The translations under genes were made by a program, and so were the position numbers. Positions 1 to 11,859 of a stretch of DNA of 64,000 bases are shown here, piece by piece. Source of the stretch: Ceratorhiza oryzae-sativae (taxonomy: Eukaryota; Basidiomycota; Agaricomycetes; Cantharellales; Ceratobasidiaceae). The stretch is taken from the NCBI GenBank assembly GCA_030998015.1, contig JARWMV010000246.1, positions 558,001-622,000 on the forward strand. Reading direction: 5' to 3'. The notes below the pieces were generated by a model that made no database searches, was not told the origin of the DNA, and was given only the letters and a program-made list of their open reading frames with translations. How positions within the stretch are numbered: the stretch's first letter is position 1; the number at the start of each line of letters is the position of its first letter.

Positions 1-299
1 GCAGCCCTCATCCACATTCTGTGCACACTGGCTCTTTTGGTCACTATGCTATTCCTCAAGCGAAAAACAGGAGACCAAGCATCATGGAAGAGCAACGTGA
101 AGGACATGCTGCTCGGTTGCTCATTGAACCACAGCCACTAAGCTGGTTTGGACGTGTTCGAAGTCCTCTGCTGAGAAGCGGGATGTGTCGAGGTTCAGTC
201 ACTTTTGGGTCGTGGTCGTGCCAAATGTGCTACTCCGACGAATCAGGCAAGTTCGATACAGCTAACGTTGGCCGCGCAGCTGACCTCTGGCAAACGTGG

Positions 300-1890
300 T
301 TGTAGTGGTGTAGAGAGCAAGCGATATGCGGTGTTTCAAAATACAATCGCGCTACTTCTCATTGTGGCGATTATAGTCCGAGCTATTACGGCACTAGCTC
401 AAGCGCAGAACCAAATCGAGACTCGAAGCGGGGTAGAAATGTGCAGAAATGTTCCGTCGGTGGGAGATGTTCGAGTACTCGTGGTTTGTCCCAGTACCGA
501 TGTCCGGCGACTGTGTACTGATAATAAAAGCTCACGTAGAGGCACCAAGACGTTCCGAGCAGTACCAATATACAGGCCGGGAAAGGATATAATATGAGCG
601 TAGAGGTCACAGCTCGGAGAACAGGACAATGTGAGTTTCATTGATACACAGCACAAACTTTAAACAAATGACAACATGCCTGTAAAGACCAATGCATTTC
701 AGAACTGCGATATGCGACGCCACCTCGCCTTAACTGGTTTGAAGTGTTCAATTGCGGCTCGCACGACAATGCAGGTGAGCATATAGCCCAAAGTTATTCG
801 GATCCATTTAGGTATTCATATGATCCTAAGGCATTGAGTTTTACGACGCTACTTATAGTATAAATATACATTCTGCAAACGGTACTTCGCTTGACACGCT
901 TGAGCTTCCGGAGGTATGGTTTGCAAATTTTGCAGATACCTACCAAGACCGAACGGTGACCGACGACCCGGAGTTTCTTGGGAACGTTTCACCGTGGCTT
1001 ATATCCCCGTGGCAGCTTACTAGCGGGAAACACACGAAAGCAGCCTTGAGGGTGTTTAGACGAAGTTTATTACTTCCTCTGTATTCAGAGATATGATCGG
1101 TTACTTGAAACCCGTCAGTAGTCGGTCTGCTATAAGGGTGTGCAATGAGCTGACACAAGCGGACTACATGTAGACATATCGCTATGTTTTCTTGTTCACT
1201 GTCGGTGGGTACGCTACGCACAGCTCGTTTTCGGTTGACAGCTTACGACTACTAAAACCACACAACAGACGTCCAGGATACGACGGTCCTAGGGGACAAT
1301 CTCACCGCAAGTGCTCTGCTTACACCATCCTTAATGCCAAGTCTGTCATATCTAAACGATCGCGAGGGCATCAGAGCTCAGAAGGATGCAGCGACCTTGA
1401 TGCCCCAAGTGTGTGCGTACACTGAGGATTACCGATCAAGCACGGTTTTTGATGTGATCGGGTCGATTGGTGGTTTGTTGGCTATTCTTCAAGGGGTTCA
1501 TATTTCACTCTTCGGCCGGCCTATGACATGGGCCATCAACGGTAAGTGGTCGATTCATGGGAGTTTTTTGTAGGGGTTTTGACAGAAGAGTATCTAGGTG
1601 CAATGCTTATAAGTCCCTTTGGTCTGTTCGGACGCTGCCGCTCGCGCGCGTTTCGCAGACGATTGCGCGAAAGATATTGTCGCGAGCCCATAGATGGCTC
1701 GACCAACCAAACGATAGAAGTAGTACGGATCAACGAATTTTTGCGCGACTTTGTGATGGACTTTGGTCCCGCGGACGTGGGACGGGCGGACTTGGAAACG
1801 GGGTCAGACCTAAGTAAGCGCGTGCCGTTTCAACCCAACGGTGGAAGGTCCACCACGAGTCAGGACCCCAATGCATATGGTACCTTGTGA
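300..1890 (+). pseudogene. Damaged multi-exon membrane-protein gene of unknown function
   Basis: Three stretches read like one membrane protein. The first, about 300-600, has a hydrophobic helix (AVFQNTIALLLIVAIIV). The second, about 695-1095, has an ectodomain-like frame with NWFEVFNCGSHDN and then LELPEVWFANFAD. The third, about 1290-1890, holds a second membrane helix in the stretch GSIGGLLAILQGVHI and a soluble tail with FLRDFVMDFGPADV. The last intron (about 1541-1589, gtaagt..cag) splices cleanly in phase and the last exon ends with TGA at 1890. Upstream the frame is broken. At 858-863 an extra TA shifts the frame, a stop follows the segment ending LLLPLYSEI at 1097, and no convincing start ATG or complete exon chain is seen. 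I recall similar proteins as abundant hypothetical membrane proteins in Rhizoctonia. It may be a decayed copy or a gene with sequencing indels. No biochemical role can be given. Confidence 0.5.
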
Positions 1891-2524
1891 GTTATCGTCG
1901 AGTATAAGAGATCATTATGCTGATGGTAGAACCTAGGAGTTCGCGTTCCCCAGCTCTCGATCTAGATCGACAAAACTCAAAGAGTAGTTATATCTCAATG
2001 CATACAATGGAGACTGTGGACTTGAAACGGTCGTAGGTATTTTGTACCCATACGGATGTTTATAGTGTTTTCTGGAGCACTGCGCTTGTACTTATTTATG
2101 TATCCCTACCGACGTCTATTCAGCCAACAGTCATTATTAGCAATTATAGAACGAGCTCGGCGGAGCATTGCCATTTATAGCGCATGACTTCATATTCACC
2201 TGAATTCGGCGAGCGGTTGTTTCTAAATCACCTGTGTGAGAGCATATTTCCGCCATTTCATTTGTAAGGACGATATGGGGGCTAGGTTTGCACGACGTGG
2301 GCCAGTCCATATATTTTGTCGGCCTTGCCTTCTTGTCCATCAAAGATGATTAGCATGCGCGCCTACATATCGGGCTAGTGGCGTCGCGTTTGCAGATTAA
2401 TATGCAGCGAATAGAGCACTGTTCCAGGCGGAGAGAATACGGTGGCTAGGTGGCAACTCGAGCTGTTTGTGTCGCGTTAGTGGTGGGCGCTTAGCCCCAA
2501 CTTGCATCGGCGCTGCCTACCACT
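1891..2524. other. Intergenic, no gene seen
   Basis: AT-richer spacer between the damaged membrane-protein gene and the nucleoporin start. Short open frames on both strands show no recognisable family signature or splice-consistent exon chain. It probably holds the 3' end of the first gene and the promoter of the nucleoporin gene. Confidence 0.5.
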
Positions 2525-4122
2525 ATGTTTAGGCAAGTCAGCGTCCACAGTCCCGACGCGATCGCCTGCTGACCACCGCCCAAGTTTCTCGTCTGCTCCC
2601 AAACCCGCAGCTGCAACCTACCGCGACTCCCAGTCCATTTGGTGGTGGTTCGCTCTTTGGTGCACAGTCCAACACGACACAGACTCAAACGCCTGCTCCT
2701 AGTGGCGGACTCTTTGGTGCCCAAAACACCCAAACGACTAGCCAGCCTGCAACAGGGGGTATTTTTGGCACTCAACCAGCCAGCAACACCGCAACGGGTA
2801 CCACTACGGGGGCTTGTTTGGCCAGCCTGTGACTAATACGACGGGAACGACGGGAGGACTGTTTGGAACTCAACCTGCGGCAGGAGCTACTAGTGGCGGC
2901 TTGTTTGGTGCACAACCTGCAACTCAACCCGCTGCTCCAGGAACCGGTGGTGGGCTATTCGGACAGACACAGACGCAGCAGCAACAGCCCGCACAACCTT
3001 CTTTCGGCTTTGGAGGTGCATCTACCGTGGCGTGAGTCAACTCGTGCACTCCTCGTGAACAATTGCTTATCCGGGGTGCCCCCTTGATGCCCGCATAGTG
3101 CTCCTGCTCAGCAGCAAACTCAACCGGCAGGTCCATTTACACGAACCACCAAGTTTAACGACCTCCCGGATTCACAAAAGAAGATATTTGAGGAGCTAGA
3201 GTGCGTATTATTATCCTGCTCATCTGCTTCGAGCCCCTTGATATTTAATTCACTTGCCTTGCTAATATCATTTTCTTATCGTAGGTCTTTCATACAGGGC
3301 CGGGTTCAAATTAGTATCGAGCTTAAAACACAAAAGCTGGGGGAGGATATTGCTAAAGAGAATGTGGTTCTGGATGAGTTAACCAAGGCATGTCGTTTTT
3401 TTTGGCCATGTAATTTACGCGCCATTTACCAGGATCTACCTTCAATCCTCACCTGAACGGTTGGTTATATCTTTGTTTGCTACTAGTCTCTAGCTACCGC
3501 GTCGTCCGCTCTCACCGGAGATCGGTTGGCCGCAGATGATCAACGAAGCAAAACTGAGCAGAACCTTCAAGATGCGCTGGCCGCGACTCGTATCATTGAT
3601 GGATTTAGCAGGCCGCAACAAATGGGAAGCTATCTGACAAGTTATGCAAATTTCCCTCTCGAGTACGTCCACCTGAACTCGATTCATTGATGCCTTCTTA
3701 CGCGGTTTACGCGCCAGGTTCTTCACTCGCCAAGCAGAAGAGATAAAAGAGCGCGTACAGCGATACAAATCCACCATGGAGGTTCGTCAACTCTTTCACT
3801 TGTTTCGGGTTCACTCATTAAATCTTGTACCAAACAGCAAATTGAACGCAAACTCAGTGCCGCACTCGAATCCCACACGCCTCAACCAGCCCAACCATCC
3901 CCTCAAGCAATCGCAAACGCGCTCAAGGCGCAACATCAGTCGTTTATGGCTCTCGCCGCGCGAACAGCCGAGCTTGATAGTGCTGTGCAACGACTCAAGA
4001 CTGCGTATACTGCGCGATGGAGAGCGCAAACAGGGTCCGCGCGGGATCCGTTTGCGCCAGGAAATGGCAAGGAGGACGAAGTCTTAGATGCGCTAATGGG
4101 TATGAGTGTTGCTGGCAGGTAA
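2525..4122 (+). CDS. NUP49: GLFG nucleoporin, Nup49/Nup58 type
   Basis: FG nucleoporin of the central transport channel, where Nup49 (Nup58 in animals) pairs with Nup57/Nup54 and Nsp1/Nup62. The N-terminal third is repetitive and Gln/Thr/Ala-rich, with repeated GGLFG, GGIFG and SLFG motifs (2639-3030). The C-terminal half is a helical coiled-coil region starting at FNDLPDSQKKIFEELE, followed by FFTRQAEEIKERVQRYK and SFMALAARTAELDSAVQRLK, and ends at VAGR-stop. Seven exons fit: 2525-2536, 2611-3031, 3099-3200, 3285-3387, 3494-3662, 3718-3781 and 3838-4122. The intron at 3388-3493 has a GC donor (AAG|gcatgt). The first exon codes only MFRQ and is the least certain. The GLFG frame is broken at a run of five G at 2808-2812, where six would keep it open, so the gene is either a sequencing indel or damaged. 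It converges on the transcription-factor gene at 4364. Confidence 0.85.
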
Positions 4123-4363
4123 AATTCGCTCACCATTGGGTGGTATGTATCTTCGTTGTGATATATGATCGATTTTATACCAACTGCGGCCACGCTGAGT
4201 ATGCGATCCATGTTTGTTGATGATTCAAGACGCTATGTCGGCCGAGCCGGCCATACCAAGTTCAACCACGACAAATGTATTATTACTCATTACACACACT
4301 CAACACATACCAGCCATAAAGCAAGCACAAAGCATTTAAACGGCTAAACAACGTCTTGATCCA

Positions 4364-7300
4364 CTACTGTTGGCCCTGATGCGGCTGACCGGGATGCATT
4401 TGCTGCTGCATACCATGCGGCGGACCAGATCCCATATTACCCTGCACGGCCCCCATGAGAGGGTCCTGCGCGAGCATCGCGCCCCAGTCATCAACCCTAA
4501 AAGGCTATCAGACCCGCTTTGCTATGAGGGGTTTTCGAATACTTACTCAAAGCCAGATTGAGCTTGCTGCCATATCTCAAACGCCCCGCCACCCAAGAAC
4601 GGCTGGGCGGCCATGCCAGGCGTAAACCCTGTGGTTTGGCCCGTTCCAGCATACGCATAGCCCATTCCAGGTTGTGGTTGTTGCTGAGTATGCACCGTGT
4701 TCGGCTGAGAATAATATGCGGTGGCTCCTACTGCTGGCGTAGGTGCGCCATCGTACCCTTGCGTCGCAGCACCTTGCCCAAAGAGGGACACAAGTGGATC
4801 TTGCGACTGCTCATGCCAAATTCCATGCAACGGGTTGTTCTGCTGTTCAAACACAAAGTCTGGTGGGAGATGATGCATGCTCCCGAGTTCCGCCGTGTTC
4901 ACCGGAAGGTTGCCGACTCCAAACGGCTGTGAGTGCGGATTCGACTGGGGCGTGGCGAGGTGATGAGGTTGTGTGTAGGGAGTATGCGCATATTGATGTT
5001 GATGCGGTGTAGCTGGAACTGATTGCTGGGCATGTGATGGTGGTAGTGGCTGGGGTGGTTGCTGAGATTTGAGCACTGAACGAGGCTTAGCGATCGGGCG
5101 AGAGGCTCCGCTGGCATTCGGAGACGGCGTCTGTTCAGTCGAAGATGCGACCGTGGACGCCACGACGGGAGACGGCTCGGCATCACGTTCCCGCTTATTA
5201 TTGTCCTTGGGGCTTGGTTGTGGTAATGGAAGATCGCCAAACGAAGCAAGCTCGTACAGGATATCCCTGCCGCGCACAAAGATAGCGTCAGCGGAATGAC
5301 ATATCGGGGCCCGAGCTACTCAAGGATATATAAGCACGAGAGACCCACCAGAGGCGACCCGCTGAATGCCATCGATGCTCATTGTTTTTCAGCACTTCCA
5401 TGCACTTGTGCACGTCCTTGATCTGGCCGTTGGGATCTGCTGTCCCGCCAGATTTCTTCTGCCCCCATACGTTGATGAGAAGCACAATGCCCGAGGTGAA
5501 GGCTGCCACCATGACGCTTGGTAGAATTGTCTGACTACGGCGTCGCTGAAGGTCCATAACATGGCTGCAACTCCGCGCCCTAGATAGACGGTCAGTGCCA
5601 AGCGAAATTTGATGATACATTGCTCACGCCGTTGTGCAGATCGCCAAAGACGGGAACGACAGGGGCGACGGCTTACGTGCTGTATACGACAGTTGTTGGT
5701 TTACCAACCCACGATGATCAGCGCGCACATCAAATTTGCCCATTTAGTTGAGCTTCATCCGCTGTTCGCTAACGAGACACTCACGCGAGGGGATGAACGG
5801 CCGATGGATGAGAATTTGCACATGGTAGTAGGTTGAGTATAAAGTCGCCGACTGGTCAAAGAACAGTGGGTTCTCTCGGTTTGGATCCCAGCGCACTGTT
5901 CAATCATCAGAATTATTTTATCATCGCCAGTATTCGGCTCACAATGATCCGGGACAGAGTCGATCCACTTGTTCAAGGCCGAGTCAAGTTCTGCGACAAT
6001 ATGCTGTTCCCATTGAGGACCGACAAAGCCAAGGAGAATCTTGGACTTGTTGATGGAATACTAAGCCGATTTAGTCAGCAAATTAGTTCGCGATGCTTGG
6101 GCTTCGGGTCTCACAATGGTTCTCAGAGCGAAGCCCAGGATCTGGATCAACCTTAGATAGCAGTTGAAGAAAGCGACACGAGCAGGAACTCCAGCGGGCT
6201 GTGTGGGCACAAAATCGGGATCGGTCGGGTTGTGCGGCCAATATTCGTCATCGACTTCAACGGGGAATCCGACGTCAGAACTATAGCCACCGCAGCCAGT
6301 AAATTAAACAGAAAAAGTAGGTGTGGGTCAATTGCACTGACTCTTCATCTTGGATAGCACACGGTCGCCCCAGCGCTGAACTCGTAACCCGATCATGGAC
6401 GACAAGAATCCTGCATATAGGGATTAGACACCCCACACTCGGGTCAACGAGGAACAATAGCTACCAAAATGCCCGCTTCCACAACTCATCCTCTATCGAG
6501 CCCTGCCCTCCGCGGTATACTTTTCTGCGGTGTGCGCCCACATCTTGCGCAATCCTGATGCCAATGCCAGCGACCGTCCACGCAGAATGTGGGGCGCTAG
6601 TGCCTTGCAGAAACATGACCGCGAGCTATCCGAATGAATTATGCCACAAATCAAGTCCAAGAGACGAAATGACGTACCACCATAATCTGGAGGTCATACA
6701 ACTTGGGGGGTGTCAACAGCGACCGACGCAAAAACTGAACCTGTTCAAAGAATTTCCATCCGGCCGAGTGCTGAAGTGGCTGGTCCTGCTCCAAAAAGAC
6801 CCGTCGGTCGACGCTCCAACGAGAGCCCACAGCGCACACCAGCAGCAACACGCACGCGAATGCCGAGTCCTTAAGATGTAGCTCTTCCCGAACGTGACTT
6901 TCGAACAAGGGTCGATGGAGGAGCGGGAAGAAGGCATTGACATGGATAAAAAACAGATCTATGAGGGCGTCGCGCAAGTCGGTAGGTGGAGGCTGGACCT
7001 TTTCTTGCCACGACGGATCCTCGGTATCGATCCATTCCCAAGGATTTGCACGCCAAAATTCAGGGCGACGGCTCTGCTGGGGTTGGTCGGTTTCAATATT
7101 CTCTGCATTGACATACTCTTGCTTGAGCGAACGGGCGGCCTTGACGAGCATCAATCCGGAGCTCTTTCCATGGAATCGTCGGTCAAAGGTGGTAACCGAG
7201 AGCTTTTGCATGCCAGTGACGAGGTTGGATTCTTCATCAGAGCTAATAAGGTCTTCCTCTTTGGTCACTTCCGGCTCGATCATGCTTGTCCCACGCGTTC

Positions 7301-7932
7301 CTGCAAGAGGGTTGGCAGGTGGTGCAGATGGGGATGAGACGCTTTTCGACCTGGCAGGCGTGCTGGGTTTGCCTCCACGCTGTGCCTCCCATTGCTCGCG
7401 AGTGAGTGTTGGCCAAGGCTTTGAGTAAAGTCGGCGCCAGGGCAGAGCTAGCAAACTGTGCAACGCGTGCAAAAGCCGTAAGGAGTGCAACTTACCCTCT
7501 GAAGCAGACGCTCCATTTTTTCGAGCCTGTTTTCCAAACTCTCGACATAACTGTTGGTATGATATCATCAGTAGATTCGCCATACACAGACGAGAAACGC
7601 ATACCCTTTGGGCGGCCCTCGCTTCTTAGCGGCTTCGACATATCTACGGGCGCCGTGAGGAGAGCACGCGGGGAAACCCAGAGTAAACGTACGTGCAATC
7701 AAAGTTGAAAGCTATACAATTGCTGCATCGGTTTCCGGGACGGGTGGCCCCATCACATCTCACTGGCCATCCGGGGCCCGAGACGTCAGCGAGTCTAAGT
7801 ACCCCTTTATAAAAAGGAGACCTCACCCTTTTTGCGCCTGCATACGTCGCATGCTCGCTGCACTCTCCGCTTCTTGACGTTGCCTCCCTCAGCCTCGCGC
7901 TGCATCTCCATATCCTCTTCGTCGGACGACAT
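4364..7932 (-). CDS. Zn2Cys6 fungal-specific transcription factor
   Basis: Nuclear DNA-binding regulator, about 850-900 residues over many exons. The start chosen at 7932 (MSSDEEDMEM) is followed by a basic stretch and a binuclear zinc cluster spanning an intron. Its cysteines lie near residues 28, 31, 38, 48, 51 and 58 (C-x2-C-x6-C-x9-C-x2-C-x6-C, core RACDVCRRKKVRCDG). Then come a Lys/Arg/Gly/Pro linker (AAKKRGPPKG), a short coiled coil (YVESLENRLEKMERLLQ) and the Fungal_trans middle-homology region from about 6990 to 5600, with FFPLLHRPLFESHV, WKRAFW-like and LGRPCAIQDEE segments. The C-terminal 280 residues are Gln/Pro/His-rich and probably an activation region, ending HQGQQ-stop at 4364-4366. 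Upstream sequence to about 8092 stays open in the same frame and begins after a possible splice acceptor, so a 5' exon cannot be excluded. The target genes are not shown by the sequence. The domain order resembles XlnR/Gal4-class regulators. Confidence 0.85.
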
Positions 7933-9114
7933 TGCAGATGACGATCTCGGTGCTGGGTTTTGTGGCGTCGGGGCAGTCGTCAGGGCAGAGCTCGGGGCAG
8001 ACTTCCGGAACGCTGGTGGTGGATGTCTTCCGACAATTGGCTTGTCCCTCTTAGGCGTTCGGCCTCGGCCTGGTGGGGGTATCAGGTGCTGACAAACGCG
8101 TCCTAAATCAGGAAACCAAACTCAATATAAGCCGAGCCCAGTCACCCACGGCGTCTGCTCTTCCCGTAACATGCGGCGCATATATCCCAGGCACTGTTCG
8201 GAGGTTGTCCCCTATTTTCCAGATGTTCCTTTGCTTGCCTTTGCAGACTTGGATTGCATCGGGGGGCGTGGTGGCAAGCTTTGCCGATCCCATCTCGGAC
8301 GACCTACTTGGCATGCGCCCTCGCTCACCCCAAACTCGGCCCTTTGTTCTGCTCCGGACTAGTACGTATTTTTCGTGTCATGAACAGCGTCGAGTGCGAT
8401 GGTGAGGGAACTGCCGCGCGGGAGGGATGTGCGTCATACCTGAGGCTGATCGCCATCGCGGTATAACTTTGTTCCCGACCCTCGAAGAAGACGGCAATCC
8501 GAAGAATGGTGGGGCACATTCGGGGGGGGATCGACAGCAGGGTATCAGGCAGCGCTGCGGCGACCTGGACTTGGTTATCCAACGCTCGAGAACATTACGG
8601 AGTGTGTGCCCCGGCATCGTGTGCCGAGTGTATTGGGGCAGGTTTTTAGACATCCCTGAAACATGCTTGTACTACCCGGTCTAGACTTTTGAATGGAATA
8701 AGGTAGAGTCGTTTGTTACGGTGTGAGCACGAGCCGAGTTGGTCAAAGTAGAGAAGAATGCCTCCCACTCTAGGCGCTTTGGGCGTCGAATGCTCATCAT
8801 GTATTCTGCCACACTTCTTCGCACGGCTATCGATACAAATTTACCAAACTAAATGCTAAGCTCTACGACGATCCGCTGGGGAACAAGTCGTCCCGGCGGT
8901 GCGCGCATCTCCTGCTTGATTTGGGCATTTGGGGTGAGTCAAGCGCTCGGCTGAGTCACGGCGCGGGCGTAGTGTGGGTTGCCAATTCGGGGCCTCACGG
9001 GGCGCCCTGCCAGTGCAACCACAACATCCGGCGCACAATCCCGACGCTATTTAGCTGCCGCCCGCCACGCACTTTTGCCCCGCATCGACCACCACACCCT
9101 CCACGTCTTTTATC
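7933..9114. other. Divergent intergenic region
   Basis: Holds the promoters of the minus-strand transcription factor and the plus-strand acidic-protein gene. An open minus-strand frame from 8092 to 7933 may be a 5' exon or leader of the transcription factor. Another at 8108-8314 begins MPSRSSEMGSAKLATTPP and could be a further upstream exon, but no splice junction links it convincingly. No other gene was recognised. Confidence 0.4.
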
Positions 9115-9809
9115 ATGTCCCGACCCACCCAGACCCAGGTCCACAGGCCATCCGGCACCAGGCGCTCGGGCAGGTGGAGCCCCCCGCTCTGGGGATGCTA
9201 CGAGTACCAGACGTCGGGCTCGGAAGACGAGCACGACTCGGACTGCGAGACCTGCTCCGCGTCTGAGAACGACAGCGGGAGCGAACAAGAGAAGAGCGAC
9301 GGCGAGAGCGACTCGGACGACGGCGAAAACGAGGAGGAGCGTGCGCGCAGGATGAAGGAGAAGCGAAAGGGGAAGCAGCCAGAGGGTGCCAGCATGCGAA
9401 AGAAAGAGCGGCGAGAGCCTGTTTATCGCCCTATCCTCACGATACGCAAGTCCAAGGGTTCTTGTGGAATCAGGTTTGTGCCTTTTAACTTTGTTCAACT
9501 CGTACGTACAAGGCTCATAACGCTATTGCCCATCCAGGATCTGTTCTTACCGCCTTATATCCGCGATCGATGTACGTCTCCCACACCCCCGTATTTACCT
9601 CTATTTTGTGCGCTAGAGGCTAATTGGTATTTCGCTTTTTAGACGTTGCTACTTCACCCCCAAACACTTCAACTATCCCCCAGAACGCTACGCCTTCCAA
9701 CGCCGACTCGTCGTTCTCCGGAATGGACTTTGAGATAGAGTGTGTCGATATTCACGTAGACGGGAGCGGCATTCGAGACCTTATCCCTCCCAGCAAGAAG
9801 GACGAGTAG
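9115..9809 (+). CDS. Acidic low-complexity protein of unknown function
   Basis: About 190 residues. I do not recognise the family. The first exon (from ATG 9115) encodes a short Arg/Trp-containing head (GCYEYQTSG) and then a Ser/Glu/Asp-rich run with a basic segment (MKEKRKGKQ). The middle has YRPILTIRKSKG and DLFLPPYIRDR, which look like conserved short motifs. The last exon (about 9643-9809) encodes GMDFEIECVDIHVDGSGI and ends PSKKDE-stop. An intron at about 9574-9642 (gtacgt..tag) is required and joins in phase as RDR|YVATSPP. An optional 39-nt intron at 9474-9512 is frame-neutral. Disorder and charge suggest a nuclear or scaffolding protein, but that is only inference. Confidence 0.6.
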
Positions 9810-10757
9810 ACGAATATATGTTGTTATCAAGGTCTGACAGTACCACTTTCTCGGTTATCGACCCCCCCCTTAGCCTCGTTCCTTCATGTAACCCCTTGCC
9901 TGCCCCAACCTGTTTCAAATTAGCTAACTATTGCTTTCCTTCTCTCAATTATATCTTTTGTTTCGGCCATGTATCTGGATTATGTGTTTATGTTGCCGTC
10001 AATCGAGTTGTTCTCTCCTATTTTTGGTCATGAGGATTGAGCAGCAGGCGAAACGCACATGGAAACGCCCCAATCGAGGCTGGTGGCTGTGTTAGATCGC
10101 ACGCTTTGAGTGCAGTGATCAGCGGTCATGTGATTGTTGCCATATAAACCGTATGCGACTCTTTCGAGCAAGCCTTTGTATATTATTTGCTGTTTTCATG
10201 TCTTTTATGAACAACGGCAGCATTAGTATCCGAAAAACACTTTGGATAGCCTCGGGAGGACAGAAGATAGGGCAAAAGGCGGCTGTGAACATATGTTGCT
10301 CTGGGGTGATTCACGGTCAGACTACAGAGACTTGGAAACCGGGTGCCAAGCTAAAGGAAGTTCCAGTTTAAATTCGTATTCAAGTGTGATTTGAGCTTGA
10401 GTGTGCAACTTCCGAGCGCACCACAAATCTATCCAACACTTCCGCCGACAACTACTCCCGCTCCGAGCACAGCGCGGACTATGCTAGACCATGTGTCTCA
10501 AGACAAGAAGCCAGTTCATGCCGAAAGCACGCAACATATGGCGCATGCTAGTGGCGCGATCGTCCTTCCCACTGTCCCAAACGGGTCATTTCAAGCTCGG
10601 TGACAGTAGTCTCAGACCATAAAACCCAGACGTCGCGCCCAGCCCAGTCCTCCAGCACTCAGGTAGTCTCCTCTTGCATTCAATCCCACACAGTGACCGG
10701 TTCACTCGACTTTTAAACTTACATAGTTATCCCTAAACTCGCTCGCACTTCAACACC
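9810..10757. other. Intergenic, promoter of the Egh16-like gene
   Basis: About 950 bases with no supported gene. A TATA-like cataaaa lies at 10618-10624, followed by a pyrimidine-rich leader before the ATG at 10758. Short open frames at 10153-10371 and 10391-10603 lack splice sites or recognisable similarity. Confidence 0.5.
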
Positions 10758-11859
10758 ATGTTCGTCAAAGTTTCTGCCGTTCTTTTCGCATTGTCCGCTG
10801 CTGCCTCTGTGAGCGCACACGGCGTGCTTGTTGCTGTTAACGGCGCCAACGGCGTCAAGGCTCAGGGCTTTGGAGTTGTCGAGTCTACTCCACGCGACGG
10901 TACCAGGCGTAACCCCTTCCAGGTGAGTCGAAGTCTGTGCGCATATACAAAGTGCACCCAATGATACGGTTATCGGCAGACGGACAGCTCGATCATCCGC
11001 GATAGGGAGATTGCCAGTGGTGCAGCGGGTGCGTGTGGTCGCACGCTTGCTGGAGGTGTGAATGATATGGCCACGATGCTCGAGGGTGAGTGTCTTGCCT
11101 ATTTTTGATCCAGATGATAGACTAAAGTTGCATACTTTACAGCGCCTCGTCTGCTGGGCTTCCCTCTGCTGCAGCTGATGGTACAGTTACGATGACTCTG
11201 CATCAAGTCAACGGAGACGGCGCTGGGTACGATTTTCCATATATACCTCGACTTGTACTCACAGAGGGCCGTCTAGTCCTTACACATGCGACGTATCTGC
11301 CGACGCGTCCGGTAAATCCTTTGTTGCCATGAAGGTCGTCACGAACGTTCCAGGCAAGAACTCACGGTCAAACGCCAAGGCCCAGGACTTTGCGCTCGTC
11401 GCCCAGATGCCTGCGTATGTCTTGACTCTATCGGGGGATCCAAGGCAGAGAAGCTGACGTTGGAGATTGGCAGCAACACTCAGTGCACTGGTGGACCAAA
11501 CGGCGATGCGTGCATTGTTCGCTGCCGCAATGCTGCGAGGGCTGGTCCGTTTGGAGGATGTGTAGCTGTAACGAACGATACTCCTGCGGCTGCTCCCGCT
11601 GCTGCTGCTCCTCAGGTCAAGGTCGGCTCGTCCTCGCCACTGGAGCCACGCATACACTAACTTGAATCTTTTACAGCGCGAGGATGTGTCCTTGGAAGAA
11701 GCGGACGCAGCCCTCGCCGAGGATCTCGAGAGGCGCGAAGATGTCTCGCTCGAAGAAGCCGATGCTGCGCTCGCTGAAGATCTCGAACGTCGCTCGATGA
11801 ACAAGAAGCGTTACCTGAAGACTCGCATTGCAGGTGCCAAGGCTGGATACTGGGTCTAA
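10758..11859 (+). CDS. Egh16-like secreted protein (Gas1/Cas1 family)
   Basis: Small secreted protein resembling the Egh16/Gas1/Cas1 family, known in other fungi from infection structures. A clear signal peptide opens it (MFVKVSAVLFALSAAASVSA, cleavage near AHG). Family features visible are HGVLVAVNGANGVKAQG, a Cys pair in SGAAGACG, TVTMTLHQVNGDGAGPY and the C-terminal CIVRCRNAARAGPFGGC. Exons are about 10758-10922, 10980-11085, 11143-11226, 11277-11621 and 11677-11859. Two joins are not in frame: the intron ending at 11142, and a point near 11414 after QMPA, where one missing base would restore the frame. The last exon codes two near-identical 19-residue units and a basic tail ending AGYWV. 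The presence of the full family core argues for sequencing indels, but a recent pseudogene is possible. Confidence 0.8.
11677..11790 (+). repeat. 57-bp tandem duplication inside the Egh16-like gene
   Basis: Two adjacent 57-nt units (11677-11733 and 11734-11790) encode the same 19-residue sequence, REDVSLEEADAALAEDLER. They differ at about ten silent positions, so the copies have diverged synonymously while the protein sequence stayed identical. The repeat is acidic and helical in character and each unit ends next to a dibasic Arg pair. Confidence 0.9.

Noticed and set aside
7933..8092. Extending the transcription factor upstream of 7932
   Set aside because: The frame is open and follows a possible acceptor, but no upstream donor and start could be joined convincingly, so the start at 7932 was kept.
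10153..10371. Small plus-strand frame with a hydrophobic start (MRLFRASLCILFAVFMSFMN) as a possible secreted peptide
   Set aside because: A signal-like start alone is weak. There is no Cys pattern, repeat or splice support, and it lies in a promoter-like gap.
11086..11175. Using acceptor ctgcag at 11175 to repair the Egh16-like frame
   Set aside because: It restores the frame but deletes the SSAGLPSAA segment that looks like conserved family sequence, so an indel is considered equally likely and both are mentioned.
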